A stretch of DNA of 64,000 nucleotides from an uncultured Muribaculaceae bacterium (GCA_910578665.1 CAJTQU010000006.1:36186-100185), one strand, 5' to 3'. Shown: positions 25,742-35,574, counted from the stretch's first letter. Notes: generated by a model from the sequence alone, not told the origin. A program made the numbers and translations.

Positions 25742-28700
25742 TATTTATTCGGAAGGTTTTCGGGGTTTATACTGTATTGCTCTATCTCGGCACTTATACC
25801 GTCTGTATTCTTGTCATGCCACTTAGGCGGTCTGATTTTCTCTTGCAGGTGCATGAATGCCACAAACATGGCCGGCACTATAAACACCTGCAGGATCATA
25901 CCGATAAGCATGCCGCCTACGGCGCCCGTGCCAAGTGCCTGGTTTCCGTTGGCTCCGGCACCATGCGCAAACATCATGGGAAGCAGACCGATAATCATGG
26001 CCAGAGAAGTCATAAGGATAGGACGCAGACGAGCTACGGCACCCTGTATGGCGGCCTTAGAGATACCCATGCCTGTCTGACGGCGTTCCAATGCGAATTC
26101 CACGATAAGGATGGCATTCTTCGCCAACAGACCTATAAGCATAATCAGTGCGATCTGGAGATAGATGTTATTGGCTATATCACGGAAATGTGCAAATAAG
26201 AAAGTACCCATAAGACCGAACGGCACAGAAAGGATAACGGCCCAAGGCAGGACGTAGCTCTCATACTGTGCAGACAGAAGCAGGTACACGAACAGAAGCA
26301 CGAGGGCAAAGATATAAGCTGTCGAACCACTGCCCTGCGATGCCATTTCGCGCGTCATACCGGCATACTCAAAACCATAGCCGGTGGGGAGTGTCTGCTG
26401 GGCCACTTCATTAATAACCTTGATGGCATCACCAGAAGACACTCCTGGAGCCGGGTTACCTGTGACAGATATAGAAGTGTACATGTTGAAGCGGTCAAGC
26501 ATGTCAGGACCATATACGCGCGTCAGCTTGACAAAATTGTCTATAGGCGCCATTTCGGCACCGTTGCGCACTTTGATCTGTTTCAATGTCTCAGGACTTA
26601 CACGGGCATCGGGAGATGCCTGCATCATAACACGGTACAACTTACCAAACTTGTTAAAGTTTGATATGTACATACCACCGTAATACCCCTGAAGGGTCTG
26701 GAGTATCATATTCTGTGTCAGACCGGCCTGCTTCACCTTAGCCACATCAATCTCCACCATATACTGGGGGAATGTGGGATTAAAGGTAGAATAAGCCATC
26801 TGGATCTCGGGACGCGCATTGAGGGCACCGATAAACTGCTGGTAGATCTGGAAGAATTTATTGAGATCGCCGCCAGTACGGTCCTGCAACTTGATCTCAA
26901 AACCATTGGTCACAGAATAACCGGAAATCATAGGGGGTTTAAAGAACATGATACGCGCATCAGGTATCGCCGCGCATTTCTGCATGAGCATGCCCAATAC
27001 GGCATCGGCACTCTCCGTGTTGGCATCACGTTCATCCCACGGACGCAGCTTTATAATAAACGAACCATAGGAGTTACCCTGGCCGCCTATGAAACTGTAG
27101 CCCGTGATAGCCTGGCGCACGGCTATGGCCGGTATTGTTCCTGCTATACTGTCCACGCGGTTCATGACAGCAGTAGTTCGTTCCTGGCTAGTTGCCGGAG
27201 GCATATTGACAACACCCATGATTGTACCAGTGTCCTCGTCAGGCACAAGGGCTGTGGGCGTAATCATCATATAATATCCCAATACCGCTATACTGGCTGC
27301 AACTATCGAAAACGATATGACTTTGTGACGCAAAAATAAATCGGTCACTTTACGGTATACACCCAGCAATTTTGAGAATCCTGACTCGAATCCCTGGCGG
27401 AAACGGCTGCCGAAAAGTCCCATGAGAGCCAGCAGGGCCACACCACACGCCGTAGCCAGCTGCCAGACAGGTACTTCGGTAGAATACCATCCAAGAACCA
27501 TGAAGAGTATGGCGGCACAAATCAACAGGGTTGTAACCAGAGGATGCCAGTTTATGGTCAAAGAACGTTTATAGCGTTTCTTAACTGTCGCGAAAGCCTC
27601 GCCATAAGCCTCGCCCATGCGTTCTTTAAGCGTGCTGTCAGGGTTGTTATGGGGTTTAAGCATTATTGCGCATAGAGCCGGCGTAAGCGTGAGCGCGTTT
27701 ACTGCCGACAGGCCGATGGCCATAGCCATGGTAAGACCGAACTGGCGATAGAACACACCCGATGTTCCTCCCAGGAACGATACCGGTACGAACACAAGCA
27801 TCATGACCAAAGTGATTGAGATAAGTGCCGAAGCAATCTCTCCCATAGCGTCTATAGAGGCTTTTCGCGCGCTGTGGTAGCCCTGGTCTAGCTTGGCGTG
27901 CACAGCCTCGACCACCACTATGGCGTCGTCCACCACAATGGCAATGGCAAGTACGAGAGCCGAAAGTGTAAGTAGGTTGATCGAAAATCCGAACAGGTAA
28001 AGCAGTCCGAACGTACCAACCAGAGCCACCGGAATGGCGATCATAGGTATAAGTGTGGAACGGAAGTCTCCGAGGAATATGAATACTACCAAGAAAACAA
28101 GCACGAATGCCTCTACCAGGGTCTTGATAACCTCGTGGATTGATGCAAAAAGGAAGTCGTTGACACTCATCACAGTGATCAGTTTCAGACCCTTTGGCAG
28201 AGTCTTCTCCGCTTTCTGCATGATATGCTCGATCTCCTCGATCACAGCAGTAGCATTAGATCCGGCACTCTGGAAAATAATTGCGGCAGTGCCTGTCTTA
28301 CCATTGTTTTTATTAGAGAAGCCATAGGAAAGACGGCCTAACTCTACCTTGGCAACATCGCCAAGACGCAACACCTGTCCATTACTATCCGTACGGATGA
28401 TGATATCCTCAAACTCCCGGGTGTCCTGCAGACGCCCCTTATACCTCATAACGTACTGGAAACTCTGGTCTCCCTGCTCGCCGAACTGGCCGGGCGCAGC
28501 CTCTATGTTCTGCTCGGCGAGCGCGGCAGTGACATCGGTAGGCATAAGATTGTACTGGGCCATTACGTCTGGCTTAAGCCATATACGCATAGAATAGTCA
28601 GCACCGAATGCCATGGCGTCACCCACACCGTATACTCGCTTTATTTCGGGAATGATGTTTATAGACATGTAGTTGTCTATAAACTCAGACGAGTATGTGC

Positions 28701-29142
28701 CGGATTCGTCAAATAGCGAAAGCACCATGAGCATCGAAGACTGGCGCTTCTGGGTTATAACACCCACCTGGTTTACCTCGGAAGGCAGAAAGCTAGCCGC
28801 TTTTGACACTCTATTCTGCACATCGACCGCAGCCATGTCAGGATCGGTACCTTGCTTGAAATATACCGATATCTCCGCAGAACCATTGTTACTGGCCGAT
28901 GAAGTCATGTAGTCCATGTTCTCGGCACCGTTTATCTGCTCCTCGATAGGAGCGATTACGGAATTAAGCACTGTCTGTGCGTTAGCACCTGTATATGTGG
29001 TGCTTACCCTGATGGTCGGAGGCGCGATATCGGGATACTGCTCTATGGGCAGACCGATAAGGCCCAATATACCGAGTATTACGATAAAAATCGAAATAAC
29101 GGTAGACAACACCGGGCGGTTAATAAAATTATCAAGTTTCAT
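25741..29142 (-). CDS. RND multidrug efflux pump, HAE1 (AcrB/MexB) type
   Basis: Proton-driven inner-membrane transporter, 1133 residues against about 1049 for E. coli AcrB. The N-terminus (MKLDNFINRPVLSTVISIFI) and the proton-relay aspartates D405-D406 in AIVVDDAIVVVE are as expected, as are duplicated halves with large periplasmic loops. The extra length is largely a segment around residues 515-590, between the two transmembrane halves, that contains two hydrophobic stretches (about 534-551 and 558-577) not present in AcrB. It lies 58 bases downstream of the adaptor gene and shares one base with the outer-membrane factor gene. Substrates cannot be predicted. Confidence 0.95.
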   Translation of the reverse strand: MKLDNFINRPVLSTVISIFIVILGILGLIGLPIEQYPDIAPPTIRVSTTYTGANAQTVLNSVIAPIEEQINGAENMDYMTSSASNNGSAEISVYFKQGTDPDMAAVDVQNRVSKAASFLPSEVNQVGVITQKRQSSMLMVLSLFDESGTYSSEFIDNYMSINIIPEIKRVYGVGDAMAFGADYSMRIWLKPDVMAQYNLMPTDVTAALAEQNIEAAPGQFGEQGDQSFQYVMRYKGRLQDTREFEDIIIRTDSNGQVLRLGDVAKVELGRLSYGFSNKNNGKTGTAAIIFQSAGSNATAVIEEIEHIMQKAEKTLPKGLKLITVMSVNDFLFASIHEVIKTLVEAFVLVFLVVFIFLGDFRSTLIPMIAIPVALVGTFGLLYLFGFSINLLTLSALVLAIAIVVDDAIVVVEAVHAKLDQGYHSARKASIDAMGEIASALISITLVMMLVFVPVSFLGGTSGVFYRQFGLTMAMAIGLSAVNALTLTPALCAIMLKPHNNPDSTLKERMGEAYGEAFATVKKRYKRSLTINWHPLVTTLLICAAILFMVLGWYSTEVPVWQLATACGVALLALMGLFGSRFRQGFESGFSKLLGVYRKVTDLFLRHKVISFSIVAASIAVLGYYMMITPTALVPDEDTGTIMGVVNMPPATSQERTTAVMNRVDSIAGTIPAIAVRQAITGYSFIGGQGNSYGSFIIKLRPWDERDANTESADAVLGMLMQKCAAIPDARIMFFKPPMISGYSVTNGFEIKLQDRTGGDLNKFFQIYQQFIGALNARPEIQMAYSTFNPTFPQYMVEIDVAKVKQAGLTQNMILQTLQGYYGGMYISNFNKFGKLYRVMMQASPDARVSPETLKQIKVRNGAEMAPIDNFVKLTRVYGPDMLDRFNMYTSISVTGNPAPGVSSGDAIKVINEVAQQTLPTGYGFEYAGMTREMASQGSGSTAYIFALVLLFVYLLLSAQYESYVLPWAVILSVPFGLMGTFLFAHFRDIANNIYLQIALIMLIGLLAKNAILIVEFALERRQTGMGISKAAIQGAVARLRPILMTSLAMIIGLLPMMFAHGAGANGNQALGTGAVGGMLIGMILQVFIVPAMFVAFMHLQEKIRPPKWHDKNTDGISAEIEQYSINPENLPNK

Positions 29143-29200
29143 TGCCTTGTCTTTATATTTCAGGCATGACAGGCTATCGCGCCATACCTGGTATAATCAA

Positions 29201-30391
29201 TTATTGCGCAGTCTTGGCAGCGCCTGTTTTGGGTTTGATCGTCATGCCTTCCTGTGCCGTGATACCCACACCCTCGATAAGGATAGTCTGGCCTGGTTCG
29301 AGACCAGTCTCGACTATATAATTCTTCCCGTCATTCTGGTCGGCAACGGTTATGGGAGTCTGCACGAGCTTGCCAGAACCGTCTACGAGGAAACAGTATT
29401 TCAAACCCTGGATTTCAAACGTTGCGCTCTGCGGTATCATAATAACATTATTCATGCGGTTAGGTATCAACACCTTGCCGGTATTGCCGCTGCGCAACAC
29501 ACCTTCCGGATTGGGAAACGCGGCTTTTGCCGTGGCACTGCCTGTAGATGTGTCAAGCACGCCGCTTACAGAGACTACCTTGCCCTGGATAGGATACATA
29601 TTGCCGTCTGCCAGCTGTAACTGCACCGGGGGCATATGTTTCAGAGCTGATTCGACACTGCCGGCTCCCCCCTCACCAGAGAATGAGAGCAACTCACGCT
29701 CGGTAAATGAGAAATAGGCTTCCATATCGTTAGAGCTGGAAAGCACTGTGAGAAGGGTCTGGGGAGATACAAGCGCTCCCTCTTTAAAGTCGATAGAGCC
29801 GATTATGCCTGATTCAGGCGCACGCACCACTGAATACGAAAGATTCTTCTGCGCACTCACAAGTGAAGCACGGGCCGCAGACACAGAAGCACGGGCCTGG
29901 TGAAGCTGTGCCTTTGCTGCATTAAGCGCATCAACCGACGATTGGTAAGCCGACTTAGCTATTATGTTCTGGTCAAGAAGCAGCTTATTATTGGTAGCAT
30001 TAGTCTGGGCTGTATTAACATTCGCTTCAGCGACCTTTACCGAAGCCTCTGTCTGGAGCACCTGGCTTTTGGCGGCATCTACAGATGCCTGCAACGATAC
30101 CTGGTCTATGGTAAAAAGTACCTGGCCGGCTGCCACTTTCTGTCCCTCAAGCACATGGACTTTTGTAAGAAATCCTGTAATCTGCGGACGAATCTCTACA
30201 TCATTGCGGCCATGGAGTGTAGCGGGGTACGCCGTATAAAGCGTCGCACTGTCTGGTCCCACGGTCATAACTGCAAGTTCCGGTGTCTGCTGTTGCTGCT
30301 GCTGGCCTTCCTGCTTTTTGCCACAACCGGTCAGCATACCTGCGCCTATGCACAGCATGGCAGCATACGTAAATAATTGCTTTTTCTTCAT
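29201..30391 (-). CDS. RND efflux periplasmic adaptor lipoprotein
   Basis: Membrane-fusion protein linking the RND pump to its outer-membrane channel. The 396-residue precursor has a lipobox ending at Cys23 (GMLTGC), then a glutamine-rich linker. The biotinyl-lipoyl-like half motif IRPQITGFLTKVHVLEGQKV follows, then an alpha-hairpin with many Ala, Gln and Ser residues (about 95-165) and the second lipoyl half VVRAPESGIIG. It is the first gene of the three-gene operon, and its upstream region holds a -7 element and a palindrome at 30518-30558. Confidence 0.94.
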   Translation of the reverse strand: MKKKQLFTYAAMLCIGAGMLTGCGKKQEGQQQQQQTPELAVMTVGPDSATLYTAYPATLHGRNDVEIRPQITGFLTKVHVLEGQKVAAGQVLFTIDQVSLQASVDAAKSQVLQTEASVKVAEANVNTAQTNATNNKLLLDQNIIAKSAYQSSVDALNAAKAQLHQARASVSAARASLVSAQKNLSYSVVRAPESGIIGSIDFKEGALVSPQTLLTVLSSSNDMEAYFSFTERELLSFSGEGGAGSVESALKHMPPVQLQLADGNMYPIQGKVVSVSGVLDTSTGSATAKAAFPNPEGVLRSGNTGKVLIPNRMNNVIMIPQSATFEIQGLKYCFLVDGSGKLVQTPITVADQNDGKNYIVETGLEPGQTILIEGVGITAQEGMTIKPKTGAAKTAQ

Positions 30392-30517
30392 AATTATGAT
30401 GTGATTATGTTATCAAAGATATCACCCAAATGCATAAAGGATGACTATTTAAAATAAATAATTCTTATATACCTGGCACTAATCCCTTGCGGCGTAATAA
30501 CAATGGACTGTGGCAAT

Positions 30518-30558
30518 TTTCACACAATATATATGATGTGAAAGAGGCCACAAAGTTA
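30518..30558 (-). promoter_or_regulatory. efflux operon -7 element with overlapping palindrome
   Basis: The minus strand reads TAACTTTG at 30551-30558, a consensus -7 element, though no good -33 element lies 20 bases upstream. Just downstream, over the expected start point near 30544, is an inverted repeat with perfect 7-base arms (TTTCACA at 30518-30524 and TGTGAAA at 30537-30543, spacer 12). The position suits a repressor operator. No regulator gene is adjacent. Confidence 0.45.
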
Positions 30559-30628
30559 CAAAAAAATGTTGCATAACATAAAATTCCCCTTTGATATAAT
30601 TGCTATAATCTAAGGAGAATCTATGAGT

Positions 30629-30657
30629 TTGGCCAGAAATTCCGTGTTTCTGACCAA
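30629..30657 (-). terminator. hairpin after the beta-barrel gene
   Basis: Starting two bases after the stop of the 30659-31384 gene, arms TTGGCCAGAAA (30629-30639) and TTTCTGACCAA (30647-30657) pair at 10 of 11 positions around a 7-base loop. There is no clear T-run, so it may be a weak terminator or an mRNA 3' stabiliser that separates this gene from the efflux operon. Confidence 0.45.
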
Positions 30658-30658
30658 T

Positions 30659-31384
30659 TTATTTAGCCCTGAACCAATACCCGAAAGTAGCCATCAGTCC
30701 CATAGAATTGGCCGATGAGAAAGGTTCGGTACGACCAGTCTTCATTATATTCCCGAGCCCGTAATAAAAACGAGCCTCGAAGCATAATGAATTGCGGCCG
30801 TTTAAAAATACTTCTGCTCCAAGACCTACAGAAATACCATAATCCACTTTAATGTCACAAGGCAGTGTCAATTGTGCCACCTGACGGTCTTTTATGGGAA
30901 AATCCGGCAAGTTCGCTATATCTGCCGTATCAAAGTTGGAAGACGTGCTCTCTCCCACCATAAACCCTATCTCCGGACCGGCATTAAGAAAAAAATGCGC
31001 GCGCGGAGAACCGAAATAAATATGTGCCAGTACCGGTATCTGTATATAGTTTAGGGTGCGGCGATAAGAATAACGTGTTGTCTCAAAATTCTCCTTCCAC
31101 CCTCTCTGTTCGAAGTTAAGTTCGGCTATAAGGCCGAAATGGTTTTCTTCAATATAACGAAACATAAGGCCGGCCACGGCACCTACCGGGAATTTTTGCT
31201 TAACCGAGGGATTGAAAAAAACGCGTGAAATGCCGGCACCGCCCTTGGCCCCCCAGAAAACATTGCCTTCAAAATGAGACTGAGCACACACGGCTCCCGG
31301 CAAAAAGGCCAATGATAAAGACAAAACCACTCTCTGCAAAAACAACTTGCGCCGTCTAATGATAGTACTACCCCGCATCTTCAC
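30659..31384 (-). CDS. PorT-family outer-membrane beta-barrel protein
   Basis: Predicted outer-membrane protein of 241 residues. After a basic N-terminus it has a signal peptide ending around AVCAQS. It then has an eight-stranded barrel pattern with alternating aromatics: FWGAKGGAGISRVFF, RYIEENHFGLIAELNFEQRGW, LNYIQIPVLAHIYFG and a C-terminal LMATFGYWFRAK. These strands and the QIPVL motif are typical of the PF13568/PorT-like family of Bacteroidota. The specific function is unknown. It overlaps the LysM-protein gene by four bases (ATGA), so the two are coupled. Confidence 0.85.
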   Translation of the reverse strand: MKMRGSTIIRRRKLFLQRVVLSLSLAFLPGAVCAQSHFEGNVFWGAKGGAGISRVFFNPSVKQKFPVGAVAGLMFRYIEENHFGLIAELNFEQRGWKENFETTRYSYRRTLNYIQIPVLAHIYFGSPRAHFFLNAGPEIGFMVGESTSSNFDTADIANLPDFPIKDRQVAQLTLPCDIKVDYGISVGLGAEVFLNGRNSLCFEARFYYGLGNIMKTGRTEPFSSANSMGLMATFGYWFRAK

Positions 31385-33291
31385 AGTTTTATCTTTTGTG
31401 TTGTACCGTTAGGCGCATAGTGCAGCAAATATATACATTTATTGAGCAGTCCGCCCCAGTTATTGACGTTGCCAAGACGGAAATCAAGTTGGAGCATGCC
31501 GTCTGCACCAGGCAGCATATTCATATCCCCACGTGCATTGGCATACGCGTCAATAAAATAGCTAGCCACATCGTATCCTGTGGCCGCATAGGCAGGAAGA
31601 GATTTCAACGGCTGTGACTTATACGTTGCAACATAGCGTTTCTCAAAAGCTTTCACACAGGGATCTGACGCGTCCAGATAGAATCGTGAGGGAAAATATG
31701 TATCTGCCTTGCGCAATTCTTCCGCATTTGAATCTGAAAACACAAGCCAGGTCGGACGACCTATAACGGATATTTCGAGACCGGGAATACTCTCTTTCTT
31801 ATCGTTGACAATGCCTATCATTTCCATGACAGGCTGACGCGCAGACAACTCTGATACCAACACATAACGTGTAGACGCATCAAAATCATAATTTTTCAAA
31901 GCCTCAGAATCGGGCAATGTCAGTATCCTCCCCCCGGCATTATCATCTAACATATCACGAAGACACGCACTTATGCCATCAGCATCTGAAGCCCCCTCTT
32001 CAATAAATATGTAAGTACACCCGTTGAAGAGACGTAACACCCCGTCTGCCGCAGAATTGAAAAAAATGTCTGACGGAGGAAGTAACTGTACGTATCTGGC
32101 ATTTTCCGTATAAGATGTGTCTTTCGAGTCAAACACATTGATAATCTCTACTCCTGTACGCTCTCCAAAGGCTATAAGTTCTTTTGGGAAATCAGAATCA
32201 TAGGCAGCAACCACCATATCTGCCGAGGCAAGCTCCGGATGACCCAAGACAGTAGTTAGAGATTCGTCCTCTCCGGTCTCTATAACATTGAGATGTACTT
32301 TATAAGGTGTCTTATCCAACGTTTCCAGCCCAAGCATGAAACCACGCATGAATTCTACGTTTCTCTTTCGGTCAGCAGTAGCGGTGTTTACCAACAATAC
32401 AACATTTACATCAGATGGAGCAACAACCTCTGACCACGATTCTTTCGCACCTCTTGATTCGTTATAAATCTGCCTCAGTCCGTCGGGGGTTGTCTCCCTT
32501 TTGTCCAATACCAGCACATCTCTTACATCCCGTACCTCTATAAACTGAGGCAGTATGATGTTCTTACCCGGCTTTAGCTCCCTGAGTTCGCCATTAGCAG
32601 ACTTAAGGTCTTCTACAGATATACCATTGGCAGAAGCTATAGACAGCCATGTATCCTGCTTCCTGACCTTATATTTTTTAGGTTCCGCCTGCCTGCGTGC
32701 CGTTAACTCGCGTGCGGCAACATGTTTCAGCTCTGACCCTGGCAGAAGCTTAACTAAGGTCCCTGGCATTACTCCTGTATATGTAAGCCTTGGATTCAAT
32801 GCGAAAATATCTGCCACAGTGGTATGATATTCTCTAGCCAGAGACAACAGTGTGTCTCCGTCTTTTACAATATAGACAGACGGTTCTTCGCCCATCTCTA
32901 TAGTTCGGGCAGGCAACGGCATTATTAATTCATTTGCATCACAAACAGGTGCGGCTACCGCAAGATCACGATCTGGCTGTGACACGGCAGTGGCAGTCTC
33001 AGCTGAAACGACCGTGTCTGCTACGGCTACGGCCTCATTCTCGCAAGGATAATAAAGCACCTGCCCTTTCTTCAATTCGGTCACACCAGGATTATACTGC
33101 CTAAAAATATTTTCATCCCATCCGTAACGAGACAGGATACCGAACACACTTTCACCTCGTTCCGGGGAATAATAATAAAAACACTTGCCTCCCCTATCCA
33201 CTGTGGGAAGAGAAGGATTGGCAGCATTCAGGCCGATGGATGCCATGACGGCTCCACCGGCTAAACAAAGGGATAAGATATTTTTTCTCAT
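31381..33291 (-). CDS. secreted LysM protein fused to a periplasmic-binding-like domain
   Basis: A 636-residue exported protein. The start at 33291 (MRKNILSLCLAGGAVMASIG) gives a clean signal peptide; an upstream in-frame methionine would spoil it. Three LysM-type modules follow: a divergent one at about 30-85, a clear one with YIVKDGDTLLSLAREYHTT (about 137-183) and one with YKVRKQDTWLSIASANG (about 205-250). From about residue 290 to the end the protein resembles type I periplasmic binding proteins (VNVVLLVNTATADRKRNVEF, MVVAAYDSDFPKELIAFGE, SRFYLDASDP). LysM would anchor it to peptidoglycan and the second half could sense or hold a ligand. It is coupled to the beta-barrel gene downstream and follows the DUF3332 gene. 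Confidence 0.85.
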   Translation of the reverse strand: MRKNILSLCLAGGAVMASIGLNAANPSLPTVDRGGKCFYYYSPERGESVFGILSRYGWDENIFRQYNPGVTELKKGQVLYYPCENEAVAVADTVVSAETATAVSQPDRDLAVAAPVCDANELIMPLPARTIEMGEEPSVYIVKDGDTLLSLAREYHTTVADIFALNPRLTYTGVMPGTLVKLLPGSELKHVAARELTARRQAEPKKYKVRKQDTWLSIASANGISVEDLKSANGELRELKPGKNIILPQFIEVRDVRDVLVLDKRETTPDGLRQIYNESRGAKESWSEVVAPSDVNVVLLVNTATADRKRNVEFMRGFMLGLETLDKTPYKVHLNVIETGEDESLTTVLGHPELASADMVVAAYDSDFPKELIAFGERTGVEIINVFDSKDTSYTENARYVQLLPPSDIFFNSAADGVLRLFNGCTYIFIEEGASDADGISACLRDMLDDNAGGRILTLPDSEALKNYDFDASTRYVLVSELSARQPVMEMIGIVNDKKESIPGLEISVIGRPTWLVFSDSNAEELRKADTYFPSRFYLDASDPCVKAFEKRYVATYKSQPLKSLPAYAATGYDVASYFIDAYANARGDMNMLPGADGMLQLDFRLGNVNNWGGLLNKCIYLLHYAPNGTTQKIKL

Positions 33292-33342
33292 ATTTACGAG
33301 AATAAACCAGCATGACATGTTATGTCATGCTTATATATAATG

Positions 33343-33888
33343 TCAATTTTTGGCCATTGCAGGCATCGAGGCGATATTTTCATACGCCAAAACGCCGCGA
33401 TTGCTCAACTCTACAGTAGAGTAGTCACCATCGGGTGTTATCATTTTCACATGGTCGTCATCAACGAATGTCATGAATACATGCTCTTCGCCATCAACAT
33501 TAACAGCCCATGAATTTTCTTCTTCGAGGAAATCAAGACGCACAGTCTCACCTGATGTCTCATTGACAACGTCATAACCCTTGCCGTCACATTTAACCAG
33601 ATAGCGGCCGTTGTCAGTATCAATCACCTTGGTACCACACGCAACAGGATTTGAACCGCTCCAGAATTCTATACTATTCAGCACCAGCAGGTCCGCTATG
33701 GCTGTCACCTCATAAACAGGAAGTATCCAGAATGCGAGAAACACTAACTCATTAACAAACTTATTGCCTACGGTATCATTCCACGCCAGCACCTTATTGG
33801 TAAGTCCGAAACTGCCGATACATGAAGTGAATGTAAGACTACTGCACACTGCGACTACCAACGCCACTGTTAAAACTCTTTTTCTCAT
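33343..33888 (-). CDS. DUF3332-family lipoprotein
   Basis: A 181-residue predicted lipoprotein: the signal MRKRVLTVALVVAVCSSLTF leads to a lipobox ending at Cys23 (LTFTSC). Typical DUF3332 features follow: GSFGLTNKVLAWNDTVGNKF, a hydrophobic segment FLAFWILPVYEV and LVLNSIEFWSGSNP. The C-terminal half is a small beta-rich domain. The family has no known function, but is recurrent in Bacteroidota and some Proteobacteria. The gene lies 51 bases upstream of the LysM-protein start and behind a 402-base gap. Confidence 0.85.
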   Translation of the reverse strand: MRKRVLTVALVVAVCSSLTFTSCIGSFGLTNKVLAWNDTVGNKFVNELVFLAFWILPVYEVTAIADLLVLNSIEFWSGSNPVACGTKVIDTDNGRYLVKCDGKGYDVVNETSGETVRLDFLEEENSWAVNVDGEEHVFMTFVDDDHVKMITPDGDYSTVELSNRGVLAYENIASMPAMAKN

Positions 33889-34290
33889 AATCTGATATAT
33901 TAAATTAATAATTATATGGTTATCACGACACCAATCTCTGATTTATAAGAGGGAGTGTGTCAAGTTTCTTTCTTAACTTACCAGCCATCCAGTACATGTC
34001 CAACATGAAATGACTTAGACTGCACACAGGGGCCACTGCATCAGCATTGCTCCATATATGACGAACAATAACACGCCACATTCGATTAGCACTATATTGC
34101 ATACAAATGCCGGAGACGCTTCAGACGCTACGCAATATTTTGTACTTGTACGGACAACGAACGGCCAAGTGTCTTTATAACGCTCACAGCAGCCATGTCG
34201 TTCAGTTTCAGACAGGCACTGAAAGGTTATGCACAGGCACTATACTGAAATTGATACGCAGTCATAAGCCTTTCTACCATATCCCAATTG
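33889..34290. other. 402-base gap with no supported gene
   Basis: Lies between the start of the DUF3332 gene and the stop of purM. Short open frames here have neither good starts nor recognisable protein features. I saw no consensus -7 element, no strong hairpin and no tRNA. It may hold the DUF3332 promoter in a form I cannot recognise. Confidence 0.5.
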
Positions 34291-35472
34291 TCAGCCTTCG
34301 TATTCAAACGTGCCTTTGTCAGAGGTAATCCTCAGTGTCTTTTTACCTGCGACACCATTTTCGACACGTCCTACCACCCTTGCCGGTATGCCGAAAGATT
34401 CGGAAATCTCTATCACACGACCAGCAAACTCTTCGGACAGATATATTTCAAAACGGTGTCCCATATTGAACACCTTGTACATTTCTTTCCAGTCAGTACC
34501 GCTTTCAGCCTGTATCATTGCAAATAACGGCGGAACCGGAAACAAATTGTCTTTCTCTACATGCAGGCCCTCGCCAATGAAATGCAATATTTTGGTCTGG
34601 GCACCGCCAGAGCAATGAACCATTCCGTGTATATCATGGCGCATAACATCAAGCAAAGCTTTAATAACAGGCGCATAAGTTCGTGTAGGAGAAAGCACTA
34701 ATTTTCCTGCATCAATATCAACACCATCAACCGGATCGGTAAGGCGGCGAGATCCTGAATAAATCAGCTCGGCCGGGACTGCCGGATCGCATGTCTGCGG
34801 ATATTTCTGATACACCTCTTTACAGAACACGTCATGACGCGCCGACGTAAGGCCGTTGCTGCCCATACCTCCGTTATATTCATGCTCATAACACGACTGC
34901 CCGAAAGATGCCAGACCTACTATGACATCACCGCTGCTAATATTAGCATTGTCCACCACATCACTGCGCTTCATACGGCATGCCACAGTCGAGTCCACAA
35001 TGATCGTACGCACCAGATCTCCGACATCGGCCGTCTCGCCTCCCGTGCTGGTTATATTGACACCATGACCACGCAACTCGGCCAACAATTCTTCCGTGCC
35101 GTTGATAATGGCCGCTATCACCTCGCCGGGTATAAGCATCTTATTACGCCCGATTGTAGAAGACAACAAGATATTATCCACAGCGCCCACACACAGCAAG
35201 TCATCTATATTCATAATCAGGGCATCCTGCGCAATCCCTTTCCACACGCCCAGATCGCCTGTCTCACGCCAGTAAGCATAAGCCAGCGATGACTTGGTTC
35301 CGGCGCCGTCGGCATGCATAATATTGCAATATTCAGGGTCGCCTCCCATAACATCAGGTATAATCTTACAGAAAGCACCGGGGAACAGCCCCTTGTCCAC
35401 ATTTTTGATGGCAGCATGCACATCCTCTTTGGTGGCAGAAACGCCGCGCATGTCATATCGGTTGTCGGTCAT
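34291..35472 (-). CDS. purM: phosphoribosylformylglycinamidine cyclo-ligase, Bacteroidota form
   Basis: AIR synthetase, fifth step of purine synthesis, closing the imidazole ring with ATP. The 393-residue protein belongs to the long Bacteroidota branch and shows the PurM fold markers: HADGAGTKSSLAYAYW (about 54-69), the metal/ATP loop DALIMNIDDLLCVGA, TSTGGETADVGDLV and VGLASFGQSCYEHEYNGGMGSNG. It stands alone with a -7 element 47 bases ahead of the ATG. PurF is also in the window, 15 kb away on the other strand, so the purine genes are dispersed. Confidence 0.92.
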   Translation of the reverse strand: MTDNRYDMRGVSATKEDVHAAIKNVDKGLFPGAFCKIIPDVMGGDPEYCNIMHADGAGTKSSLAYAYWRETGDLGVWKGIAQDALIMNIDDLLCVGAVDNILLSSTIGRNKMLIPGEVIAAIINGTEELLAELRGHGVNITSTGGETADVGDLVRTIIVDSTVACRMKRSDVVDNANISSGDVIVGLASFGQSCYEHEYNGGMGSNGLTSARHDVFCKEVYQKYPQTCDPAVPAELIYSGSRRLTDPVDGVDIDAGKLVLSPTRTYAPVIKALLDVMRHDIHGMVHCSGGAQTKILHFIGEGLHVEKDNLFPVPPLFAMIQAESGTDWKEMYKVFNMGHRFEIYLSEEFAGRVIEISESFGIPARVVGRVENGVAGKKTLRITSDKGTFEYEG

Positions 35473-35518
35473 ATATCAGACTATAATTGTTAAAAGTTGT
35501 CTAAACTAAACATATCCG

Positions 35519-35526
35519 CAAAGTTA
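35519..35526 (-). promoter_or_regulatory. -7 element of purM
   Basis: The minus strand reads TAACTTTG at 35519-35526, 47 bases ahead of the purM ATG. No convincing -33 element is seen at 19-21 bases. Confidence 0.5.
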
Positions 35527-35574
35527 CTAAAATTTTCCCACATAACGCGTTTCCCGCCCCAAAGATAACAGTGC

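Noticed and set aside
34107..34328. 73-codon frame in the gap beside purM
   Set aside because: It overlaps the purM end, has no recognisable features and no promoter; a longer minus-strand frame in the same gap lacks an ATG.
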